This document shows, piece by piece, positions 25,387 to 32,747 of a DNA stretch of 64,000 nt. The notes beneath the pieces are model-generated. The model was not told where the DNA came from. It saw only the letters and a list, made by a program, of their open reading frames with translations, and ran no database searches. The DNA comes from Candidatus Woesearchaeota archaeon. GTDB taxonomy: Archaea > Nanobdellota > Nanobdellia > Woesearchaeales > GW2011-AR4. Position 1 is the first letter of the stretch, and each line of letters opens with the position of its first letter. A program made the position numbers and the translations under genes. The DNA lies in the NCBI GenBank assembly GCA_016187465.1, contig JACPJQ010000004.1, forward strand, positions 240,806-304,805, in the 5' to 3' direction.

Positions 25387-25680
25387 TTATAACTGAATTA
25401 AATAACCAATAATAGAGATTAACCATCCTAAGATTAATGGAATCAACAAAATGGATGCTGTCCAAAATGCCACTTTTTTATTCCATGTTGACCGCATTAT
25501 TAAATAAATCAACAGAATCGCCGCCACAGGCAATCCTAAAAATATTAAAAAAATAAAAAAAACATCATTGCAAAAAATTGATTGCGGATTACAATCACTT
25601 TTTAAACTTCTAGTTATTGTGTAGATTGCGCCTATCAATAAACTAAGAATAATTACAAATACACTGCCCACGACACCCAA
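25387..25680 (-). CDS. Hypothetical membrane protein
   Basis: A 97-residue protein with three hydrophobic segments (about residues 3-20, 40-65 and 72-95) and little else. No family recognised. Confidence 0.55.
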   Translation of the reverse strand: MGVVGSVFVIILSLLIGAIYTITRSLKSDCNPQSIFCNDVFFIFLIFLGLPVAAILLIYLIMRSTWNKKVAFWTASILLIPLILGWLISIIGYLIQL

Positions 25681-25767
25681 TATTCTTTTGCCTCTTGATG
25701 TCGAAGAAATTTGGGTATCATCTGGAATATGAAATCACCGCTTGAATTTTTATTCAATCAAAAACTA

Positions 25768-25845
25768 TTCTATCATCTCTATCTCAATATTCAATCCTTC
25801 AGGCAGCGCAAAACAGGTTTTGCTGGTCTTCGGGTTTAATGTAAT
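25768..25845 (-). pseudogene. Duplicated 3' end of rps10
   Basis: The minus strand encodes [13 protein letters not shown] plus stop, matching the last residues of S10 ([13 protein letters not shown] plus stop at 25861). The upstream part (TLNPKTSKTCFA) does not match S10. The duplication ends at the stop codon and sits directly downstream of rps10. It is a remnant of a partial tandem duplication or of an older copy. Confidence 0.65.
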
Positions 25846-25860
25846 ATAATTTCTAGAAAC

Positions 25861-26169
25861 CTATTCAATCATCTCTATCTCAATATTTAAACCCTCAGGA
25901 ATAGGAACTCTCATCACCAATCTCAAAGCTCTTTCGTCTAAGCCCAAATCTATCAGCCTTTTGTGAATCCTCATCTCGTATCTTTCCCATGTTGCTGTTC
26001 CCTCGCCGTCAGGGCTTTTCCTTGTCGTTACTTTAAGCCTTTTTGTCGGCAGGGGAATAGGCCCTCTCATGTCAACTCCTGTCTTGTCGGCTATGTCTTT
26101 GATGTAACTGCAGACATCATTAATCTTGCTGATGTCTATGCTCGCCAGTTTTATTCTTGCTTTTTGCAT
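25861..26169 (-). CDS. rps10: 30S ribosomal protein S10
   Basis: A complete 102-residue archaeal S10: [30 protein letters not shown], then [40 protein letters not shown]. It belongs to the 30S head. In archaea it commonly follows the EF-1A gene, as here, though a 71-codon frame and a hairpin lie between. Confidence 0.97.
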   Translation of the reverse strand: MQKARIKLASIDISKINDVCSYIKDIADKTGVDMRGPIPLPTKRLKVTTRKSPDGEGTATWERYEMRIHKRLIDLGLDERALRLVMRVPIPEGLNIEIEMIE

Positions 26170-26264
26170 TTTATTGGTGTTGAGTTGAAGCCTTTTACCA
26201 CATGATAATTTGTTAATTTACCATGACCCTCAAAAGAGGGAAAAAATTTTGATTTAGTGACTTT

Positions 26265-26480
26265 TTAAAATTTTATTTTATCATAAATCCCTTGATTTAT
26301 AACGTTCCATTGCACAGGTTCTTTCAAATATTCTTGCCCTGTTCTGTATGGAATCGCTCCGATTCTGTACCTTAACTTATCAATTTCACGCTGAAATTGT
26401 GTTAGTTCTGTTTTTGGAGATTGAATTTGTGGTTTAGCACCAATAGTTTTCAATACCCAATCTAAAGTCATTGATTGCAT
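26265..26480 (-). CDS. Hypothetical protein
   Basis: A 71-codon frame between EF-1A and S10 (begins MQSMTLDWVLKTIGAK). It is hydrophilic with a short helical stretch. It interrupts the usual tuf-rps10 pair. Existence as a gene is plausible but not assured. Confidence 0.4.
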   Translation of the reverse strand: MQSMTLDWVLKTIGAKPQIQSPKTELTQFQREIDKLRYRIGAIPYRTGQEYLKEPVQWNVINQGIYDKIKF

Positions 26481-26548
26481 ATTAAATTCGAAAATCTATT
26501 TCGATTTATTTTGTGGGATGAGCGAAGCGAATCCTACGTTTTTTGATG

Positions 26549-26568
26549 AAACTTTTCGTAAAAAGTTT
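26549..26568. repeat. 8-bp inverted repeat after EF-1A
   Basis: AAACTTTT (26549-26556) and AAAAGTTT (26561-26568) form a hairpin with a 4-base loop, about 30 bases downstream of the EF-1A stop codon. An A-run rather than a T-run follows on the EF-1A strand, so termination by this element is uncertain. Confidence 0.35.
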
Positions 26569-26596
26569 CCCGCCGTCAACTCGCGGAAGGGTTGAA

Positions 26597-27883
26597 TCAC
26601 TTCTTCACTAAGTCAATGCACATGCCTGCAGCAACCGTGACGCCCGAGTCACGGACTGCAAACCTTGCCATTTGAGGTATCTCAGACTGCTTCTCTATGC
26701 ACAGCGGCTGTATCGGCTTTATCTTTACAATCGCAGCGTCTCCATTCTTTATGAAGTCAGGCTTTTCTTCCTTTGCTGCGCCTGTTGCAGGATCAAGCTT
26801 TTTCACTATTTCAGTGATTTGGCATGCAACCTGCGCTGTGTGAACGTGGAATACAGGTGTGTAGCCTACAGTTATGACAGTCGGGTGGTTCAAAACAACT
26901 ATTTGGGCTGTAAATTCCGTTGCAACAGTCGGAGCGTGATTCACATGTCCTAGGACGTCGCCTCTTGCGATATCCTTCTTTTCGATGCCCCTGACGTTGA
27001 ATCCGATGTTATCTCCGGGCTCTGCCTGCTCCAGCTGCTCATGGTGCATTTCAATGGATTTCACTTCGCCTGTTATTCCTTTGCCTTCTCTTGCAGGAAC
27101 AACAACAATCTTGTCATTGATTTTCATTATGCCCGTAACAACTTTCCCTACCGGAACAACTCCGATTCCTGTGATGTTGTATACATCCTGGATTGGAAGC
27201 CTTAATGGCAGTTGTGTAGGCTTTTGAGGCTCTTTAAACATGTCCAAAGTTTCAAGCAATGTGTGCCCCTTGTACCATGCCATATTCTCTGACTTCTTTG
27301 CTACATTGTCTCCTGGGAATGAAGCTCCCGCAACAAAAGGAATTTCTTCAACTTTGTAGCCCACAAGCTTTAACTGCTTTGAAACTTCTTCCCTGACTTC
27401 GTCGAATCTCTTCTCATCGTACTTTGCCATGTCCATCTTGTTGACGTAAACAATAAGCTGGTTCACTCCCAAAGTCCTTGACAGGAAAATGTGCTCTTTT
27501 GTCTGAGCCTGCACGCCGTCTCCCGGGTTTGCAGAAACAACCAGAATTCCGGCGTCGGCCTGCGCAGCGCCTGTAATCATATTCTTAATGAAATCCTTGT
27601 GCCCTGGCGCGTCAATTATCGTGAAGTAATATTTTTGCGTTTCAAACTTTTTGTGGCTCAGGTCTATAGTGACTCCGCGCTCTCTTTCTTCCTTCAAATT
27701 GTCCATTACGAATGCGAACTCAAATCCTGCCTTTCCAAGCTCTTTTGCAGTGTCCTTGAGCTTTCTCATTGCCTGCTCGTCAATGTTTCCTGTGTCGTAA
27801 AGCAGTCTTCCTACTGTTGTTGATTTTCCGTGGTCTACGTGACCAATGAACACAATGTTCATGTGTGGTTTTCCTTTAGCCAT
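26597..27883 (-). CDS. tuf: Elongation factor 1-alpha (EF-Tu homolog)
   Basis: Delivers aminoacyl-tRNA to the ribosome. The 428-residue GTPase has G1 [12 protein letters not shown]3 DAPGHKDF, G4 NKMD and the later beta-barrel domains ending [10 protein letters not shown]-like. It starts with ATG preceded by AGGAGGTTA about 9 bases upstream, a strong ribosome binding site. No insertion or intein is seen. Confidence 0.98.
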   Translation of the reverse strand: MAKGKPHMNIVFIGHVDHGKSTTVGRLLYDTGNIDEQAMRKLKDTAKELGKAGFEFAFVMDNLKEERERGVTIDLSHKKFETQKYYFTIIDAPGHKDFIKNMITGAAQADAGILVVSANPGDGVQAQTKEHIFLSRTLGVNQLIVYVNKMDMAKYDEKRFDEVREEVSKQLKLVGYKVEEIPFVAGASFPGDNVAKKSENMAWYKGHTLLETLDMFKEPQKPTQLPLRLPIQDVYNITGIGVVPVGKVVTGIMKINDKIVVVPAREGKGITGEVKSIEMHHEQLEQAEPGDNIGFNVRGIEKKDIARGDVLGHVNHAPTVATEFTAQIVVLNHPTVITVGYTPVFHVHTAQVACQITEIVKKLDPATGAAKEEKPDFIKNGDAAIVKIKPIQPLCIEKQSEIPQMARFAVRDSGVTVAAGMCIDLVKK

Positions 27884-28025
27884 TTTATTGATTAACCTCC
27901 TATATAAAATTTATAATTTAGCCTTTTTGGGAATTCTGTTACATTTAAAAAGGTTGTGGTTTTTTGTGAGTGAATTGATAATATTTAAATACCTAAAATA
28001 AAATGTTCAATCGGGTTGGCTGTAA

Positions 28026-28973
28026 ATGAATTATAAAATTATTCCGGTTGCAGTTATGGTCTTGATTTCTCTTAGTATTGTGATTGCATATGACTTAAGC
28101 GAATATCCTAAGCCATTTATTAAAAATGGAAAATTTGATGGTGTTCTGGCAGTAGGGGATAATGCCCCTGCCGATGATGTAGTAGCGCTTTCAAATATAA
28201 TTGCATCACTCCAATACTCAACTTTAGAAAATTTAGCACAAGACAACGTTTTAGTCGATACTTTAGCTGTTGGAGAAATAAAAACATACAGCTTTAATAA
28301 TATTGATTATGAAACTACATTGAATTTTGTAGAGCTTGGGAAAGCACAGTTTATAATCAACGGCTGGACTTCGAATGTTATAAAGGAAGGAAAATCAGAC
28401 ATATTGGTTGACGGCCGCATATTGACTTTGGCTAAGGTATTCAATGAGAATGGCATTGATTACGCCACATTCTCTCTCAGCGATGAGGAAATAAATATCG
28501 GGGATTATTTTATTGAAGTTGGGGCGGCGATGTTGGCAAGTGAGGTTGAAGATATTAAAAATGTCAATTCTATTTTGGTTGGGCATGCATGTGATAATTT
28601 TTTAGTTGCAGAAGTTAGCGGGCGTGATAATTGTGAAGAAGGCTACGAAAAAAATGTCGGCTCAATAGAGTCATATCAAATGTCAAATGGAAAAATATCA
28701 ATAGTTGTAACTGGCTATTCAGAGAGCGACACGCTTAACGCAGCTAACCTGCTATCTTCTTATGAAACTCACAAGGAAAGCTTCAAGGGAAATGCTATAA
28801 AAGTAAAGAAAGACGGGAGTCCTGTAGATTACAAACCCATTAAGACGGATACTGCTAATAATTCTGAAGATGATGGCGATAATATCAATTTTAAATTTAG
28901 CATAGCAATTTTCTTGGTGATGCTTATCTCACTGATAGTCTTGTTCTTTTATTCAAAAACCAAAAAGAGGTAA
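28026..28973 (+). CDS. S-layer-like surface protein
   Basis: A 315-residue exported protein. It has a signal peptide (about residues 1-21), then YPKPFIKNGKFDGVLAVGDNAPADDVVA, which resembles the N-terminal domain of archaeal S-layer glycoproteins and related surface proteins, and a single C-terminal membrane anchor (about 291-311) with a basic end. It likely faces outward. It is shorter than full S-layer proteins and may be an accessory subunit. Confidence 0.72.
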   Translation: MNYKIIPVAVMVLISLSIVIAYDLSEYPKPFIKNGKFDGVLAVGDNAPADDVVALSNIIASLQYSTLENLAQDNVLVDTLAVGEIKTYSFNNIDYETTLNFVELGKAQFIINGWTSNVIKEGKSDILVDGRILTLAKVFNENGIDYATFSLSDEEINIGDYFIEVGAAMLASEVEDIKNVNSILVGHACDNFLVAEVSGRDNCEEGYEKNVGSIESYQMSNGKISIVVTGYSESDTLNAANLLSSYETHKESFKGNAIKVKKDGSPVDYKPIKTDTANNSEDDGDNINFKFSIAIFLVMLISLIVLFFYSKTKKR

Positions 28974-29019
28974 ACTTTATATACTTGCTTGCAAAAATAA
29001 CTAAATGTTGGGGATTTAA

Positions 29020-29856
29020 ATGCCTTCGGACAAAAAATTTTCAGATATGCCGCCTTCTATGAAAGATTCTAAATACATCCTTAAGATTTTAAAAACGGCG
29101 GTAATCGGCGTAATAATATTTATGCTGCTCTGGGGCTCGTTTTTTGTTGTCGGTCCCGGGGAAAAAGGCGTTATTTTCAACAGTTTTACTGGAATCAGGG
29201 ACAAAACATTCGACGAAGGGCTGCACTTCAAACTGCCTCTTTTTGAAACCCATTACAGGTTTGAAGTCAGGACAAGGATATTCAGGGACCAAGCTTCTGC
29301 CGCTTCAAAGGACCTGCAGGTGGTTTCTACAGAAATTGCCCTGAATTACCACATAGAAAAGGATAAAGTCAATACTTTGTTCAAAAATATCGGCTCCAAT
29401 TACGAAGAGAGGATAATAGACCCGTCAATACAGGAAGTGGTGAAGGCTATAACGGCAAAACATATAGCAGAAGAGCTGATAACCAAGAGGGAAGTTATCA
29501 AGGAAGAAATCAAAGTAAATTTAAGGGAAAGGCTTGTCAAAAGCTACATTATCCTTGATGACCTGTCTTTGACGGATTTTGATTTCAGCGAGGAATTCAA
29601 CAGGGCAATAGAATCCAAGGTTACTGCAGAACAGCTGGCCCTGAAGGCGCAGAGGGATTTGGAGAGGATCAAGACAGAGGCCTTGCAGAACATCGAGAAG
29701 GCAAAAGGCGAATCGGAGGCGATAAGGATTATAAACGAGCAGCTTCTTAAAAGCCCCCAATACATCAATTATTTGACAATCCAAAAATGGGACGGCAAGA
29801 TGCCCCTTGCTTTGGGAAGCGGAAGCCTGCTGTCGATAACCGGGGAGCAGAAGTAA
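29020..29856 (+). CDS. SPFH/prohibitin family membrane protein
   Basis: A 278-residue band-7 protein. A membrane helix at about residues 27-48 is followed by VVGPGEKGVIFNSFTGIRDKTFDEGLHFKLPL, the SPFH start, and by a C-terminal coiled coil with KAQRDLERIKTEALQNIEKAKGESEA. These proteins form large rings on the membrane and often modulate membrane proteases. Confidence 0.93.
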   Translation: MPSDKKFSDMPPSMKDSKYILKILKTAVIGVIIFMLLWGSFFVVGPGEKGVIFNSFTGIRDKTFDEGLHFKLPLFETHYRFEVRTRIFRDQASAASKDLQVVSTEIALNYHIEKDKVNTLFKNIGSNYEERIIDPSIQEVVKAITAKHIAEELITKREVIKEEIKVNLRERLVKSYIILDDLSLTDFDFSEEFNRAIESKVTAEQLALKAQRDLERIKTEALQNIEKAKGESEAIRIINEQLLKSPQYINYLTIQKWDGKMPLALGSGSLLSITGEQK

Positions 29857-29887
29857 GTTTAATATACCTTTTTATCATTCTTTTTTT

Positions 29888-30490
29888 ATGTTTGACCATT
29901 TCGCAAAGGAAAAATCTGATTTTCTAAGGAAAAAGGACAAAAGCAGGAAAGGCCGCATAGACAAGGGCATAATTAAGATTATCAGTACCCTAAATTCCAA
30001 GAATGACTATTACACCACAAGCAGCTGCGCTGGAAGAATTGTGCTGCTGGAGATAAAATCAAGAAAAAAGGACGAATGCAGATGGATTTTTATTAAGCAT
30101 GATGAGGTTACATTCAATGAAATAAATAATTCATTAAAAAAATATAACAATAACATAAAAAACAATAAAACAAATAAAAAAATAGAAAATCAGATTTGGC
30201 TTAAACAACAGCCAGTAATATTACATGTTGCTTGCAGAAACTTGGATGCGGCAAGAAAACTTCTTGACGCTTCAAGAAAAATATTCAAGCATTCCGGAAT
30301 GATAGGGGTTACGGATAAAAAAGCCACAATAGAAATTATAGGCAACGAAAGGATTGAAACAGTAATAGCGGACAATAATTTTGCTGCTGATGAGAAATAT
30401 TTTAAGAATTTAATCAAATACGCCAATAAAAATTTTGTGGAGAATAAGAGTAAAATCGGAAAATTTTTTAGCTTGATAAAAGGGCTGTAA
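29888..30490 (+). CDS. taw3: tRNA wybutosine-synthesizing protein Taw3
   Basis: Methylates the N4 position of a wyosine intermediate at G37 of archaeal tRNA-Phe. The protein starts FDHFAKEKSDFLRKKDKSRKGRID and contains the conserved TTSSCAGRI motif, and later VACRNLDAARKLLDASR. The 200-residue length fits Tyw3/Taw3. It is followed 1 base after its stop by the AlkD-like gene. Confidence 0.92.
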   Translation: MFDHFAKEKSDFLRKKDKSRKGRIDKGIIKIISTLNSKNDYYTTSSCAGRIVLLEIKSRKKDECRWIFIKHDEVTFNEINNSLKKYNNNIKNNKTNKKIENQIWLKQQPVILHVACRNLDAARKLLDASRKIFKHSGMIGVTDKKATIEIIGNERIETVIADNNFAADEKYFKNLIKYANKNFVENKSKIGKFFSLIKGL

Positions 30491-30491
30491 A

Positions 30492-31187
30492 ATGATGAAC
30501 CAACTCCTAAAAGAAATAAGAAAATATTCTCATCCGGATAAAGCCAAAATCTATGCAAGATTCTTCAAGACTGGGAAGGGGGAGTATGGTGAAGGGGACC
30601 TTTTTCTCGGGTTAACTGTTCCAGAGCAAAGAACGTTGGCTAAGAAGTATACTATCTTATCGATGAATGAAGTTAAAAAACTCCTTTACAGCAAGTACCA
30701 TGAGCACAGGCTTACAGGACTTCTTATTCTGGTTTACAAATATGAAAAAGCTGACAGTGAAGAAAAAGATAGAATAATTGATTTTTACATCAAGCACAGG
30801 CACAGAGGCAATAACTGGGATTTTATTGATTGCATTGCGGACAAGCTTCTTGGAAATCATCTAATAGTAAAAGACAAGTCATTGCTGTACAATCTTGCTA
30901 AGTCAGAAAGCATCTGGGACAGGAGAATAGCAATAATCACCACTTTCGCATTCATAAAAAATAAAAGATTTGAAGACACAATAAAGATTTCTGAGATTCT
31001 GCTGAATGACAAGCAAGATCTGATACAGAAAGCAGTCGGCTGGATGCTCCGCGAAATGGGAAAAAGGGACGAAAGCGAATTGATTAAGTTTTTGGATGAG
31101 AACTACAGGAAAATGCCCAGAACAATGCTTAGGTATTCAATTGAGAGACTGGATGAAAAGAGTAAGAAGTATTATCTGAAGAAATGA
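30492..31187 (+). CDS. AlkD-like DNA alkylation repair protein
   Basis: A 231-residue HEAT-like repeat protein. KIYARFFKTGKGEYGEGDLFLGLTVPEQR and NNWDFIDCIADKLLG are characteristic of the AlkD/DNA alkylation repair family, which removes bulky alkylated bases without base flipping. It is cotranscribed with taw3. Confidence 0.9.
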   Translation: MMNQLLKEIRKYSHPDKAKIYARFFKTGKGEYGEGDLFLGLTVPEQRTLAKKYTILSMNEVKKLLYSKYHEHRLTGLLILVYKYEKADSEEKDRIIDFYIKHRHRGNNWDFIDCIADKLLGNHLIVKDKSLLYNLAKSESIWDRRIAIITTFAFIKNKRFEDTIKISEILLNDKQDLIQKAVGWMLREMGKRDESELIKFLDENYRKMPRTMLRYSIERLDEKSKKYYLKK

Positions 31188-31279
31188 GTAGGATTTACTA
31201 AAAACAGAGGAAACTTTAAATATTAGCTGATAATTGGACTAATTGAGGATGCCCTTTTAAGTGCACCTTTTGCATTAAC

Positions 31280-31504
31280 ATGTCAAAAGCATTCGATGTC
31301 GTCATAAACGAAGAGTATATGAGTAAGAAAAAGGTTTTAGTAGCCCATTGCCTAACCTTAGGAATAACAAGCCAAGGCAAGTCGGTTGAAGAGGCTATGG
31401 ATAATATTAAGGACGCTATCAAGCTCTATTTAGAGGAGAATCCTGAAGAAATTCCACAAACTGAAGATTTAATGCCGCCTATGGCAACAAGGTTATTCTT
31501 GTAG
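31280..31504 (+). CDS. hicB: HicB-like antitoxin
   Basis: A 74-residue HicB fold: CLTLGITSQGKSVEEAMDNIKDAIKLYLEE is the UPF0150 core. It lacks a C-terminal DNA-binding domain. It lies 59 bases upstream of a hicA-like reading frame that has a premature stop, so the module appears toxin-free. Confidence 0.82.
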   Translation: MSKAFDVVINEEYMSKKKVLVAHCLTLGITSQGKSVEEAMDNIKDAIKLYLEENPEEIPQTEDLMPPMATRLFL

Positions 31505-31563
31505 TTTTAATTATATAATCCAAAACAAATATTTATAAACATAATTCTGCTAAATGAAATATC

Positions 31564-31788
31564 ATGAAATCACCCATATTATCATCAAGAAAAGTCATTA
31601 AGGCCTTACAATCGATAGGATTTCAGATAACAAGGTAATCGGGAAGCCACATAATTTTGGTAAAATTTGTTGATAATAAGAAATTAACAGTTGTTGTTCC
31701 AAAACATGATGAAATCGCAAAAGGTACTTTATTGAGCATAATCTCCCAAAGCGGCATGACAAAGGAGGAGTTTTTGAAGTTGTTGTAA
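31564..31788 (+). pseudogene. hicA: hicA toxin broken by an in-frame TAA
   Basis: A 74-codon frame encodes MKSPILSSRKVIKALQSIGF-QITR, then TAA at 31636-31638, then SGSHIILVKF, VVVPKHDEIAKGTLLSIISQSGM and TKEEFLKLL with no other lesion. The rest matches HicA closely, including the catalytic GSH histidine. Most HicA proteins have Gln or Lys at the TAA position, so one C-to-T or A-to-T change explains it. TAA ends many genes here, so recoding is unlikely. Confidence 0.82.
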
Positions 31789-31835
31789 CTCTCAAATCAA
31801 AACATTTTTATAAATCTACAATTTCTAGTAAATTA

Positions 31836-32747
31836 ATGTCATTACAAAATACAATAAAAACTTCAGTTCATTTAACCGGTATAGAATATTATGGCGGAAA
31901 TTATGTTGAAACTGTGATTAAACCGGCTGAAGAAAATACAGGAATTATTTTTCGAACCAAGAATGGTAACATTAAAGCAAAACTAGATTATGCCGCACAA
32001 TCCAGAAGTTCAATTTTATTAAATAACGGAAGAGTCCAAATACTTAATGTTGAGCATATATTGGCAACTTTATATGCCTATGGAATTGATAATGCTTTAA
32101 TTGAAATAAAAAGAACACCTTCCAAGAGTTTTAGACTCCTTAGCGAATTGGGGTTAACAACTGGTATAGAAGTGGTGCCGACTTTTGAAGATAGAGAAAA
32201 AACTTTATGCGACAAATTAGATGGGGCAGGTATAGAACAACAACGAACAGAAAGGAAGGAGTTAAGAATTAATAAGCCAGTGTATACAGAAAAGCTGTCA
32301 TTTGAGCCTATTAATAGTGGATTGATACTTGTTGCAACAACCAACTATCCAATTCCAGGCGAACAGACAGTGGCAATACAAATAACTCCTCAGTCATATA
32401 GGGACGAATTGTCAAGGTCTAGACCTTACGCAAAACATGCTCCTGTCTGGCTGCCTAAAAGATTAGTGAGTGCAATAGCCGCAGTGATGTTTCCTTCTTT
32501 TGGTATTGGACATGGTTTTGACAGTTCAAAAGTATTTTTACCAGTTAAAAATAAAGAAGAATGGTATAAAACACAGCGTTACCCAGATGGAGATGAAATT
32601 GCAAGACATACTATGGTTGATAGGTTAGGCGCATTGGCATTGCTTAACGGAAGATTAGAAGGTGTAAGAGTTTTGGCAAGATATAGCGGTCATGAAAATG
32701 ATCTAAGAGTGTTAAGAGAACTAATACATAATTTCTTATTACACTAA
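31836..32747 (+). CDS. LpxC-like UDP-acyl-GlcNAc deacetylase homolog
   Basis: A 303-residue protein clearly related to bacterial LpxC, the zinc deacetylase of lipid A synthesis. PAEENTGIIFR matches the N-terminal domain; NVEHILATLYAYGIDNALIEI carries the E-H zinc/base pair; ARHTMVDRLG carries the second His and the Asp ligand; YSGHEND carries the late His. Differences: the Lys after the ligand His is Thr, the usual Asp four residues after the ligand Asp is Ala, and the DGSA loop is replaced. No other lpx gene is seen. Its stop overlaps that of EF-2 by 4 bases. Confidence 0.8.
   Translation: MSLQNTIKTSVHLTGIEYYGGNYVETVIKPAEENTGIIFRTKNGNIKAKLDYAAQSRSSILLNNGRVQILNVEHILATLYAYGIDNALIEIKRTPSKSFRLLSELGLTTGIEVVPTFEDREKTLCDKLDGAGIEQQRTERKELRINKPVYTEKLSFEPINSGLILVATTNYPIPGEQTVAIQITPQSYRDELSRSRPYAKHAPVWLPKRLVSAIAAVMFPSFGIGHGFDSSKVFLPVKNKEEWYKTQRYPDGDEIARHTMVDRLGALALLNGRLEGVRVLARYSGHENDLRVLRELIHNFLLH

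Noticed and set aside
26549-26568. Intrinsic terminator of EF-1A
   Set aside because: On the EF-1A strand an A-run, not a T-run, follows the hairpin.
31636-31638. TAA recoded as Gln in hicA
   Set aside because: TAA ends many intact genes in the window.
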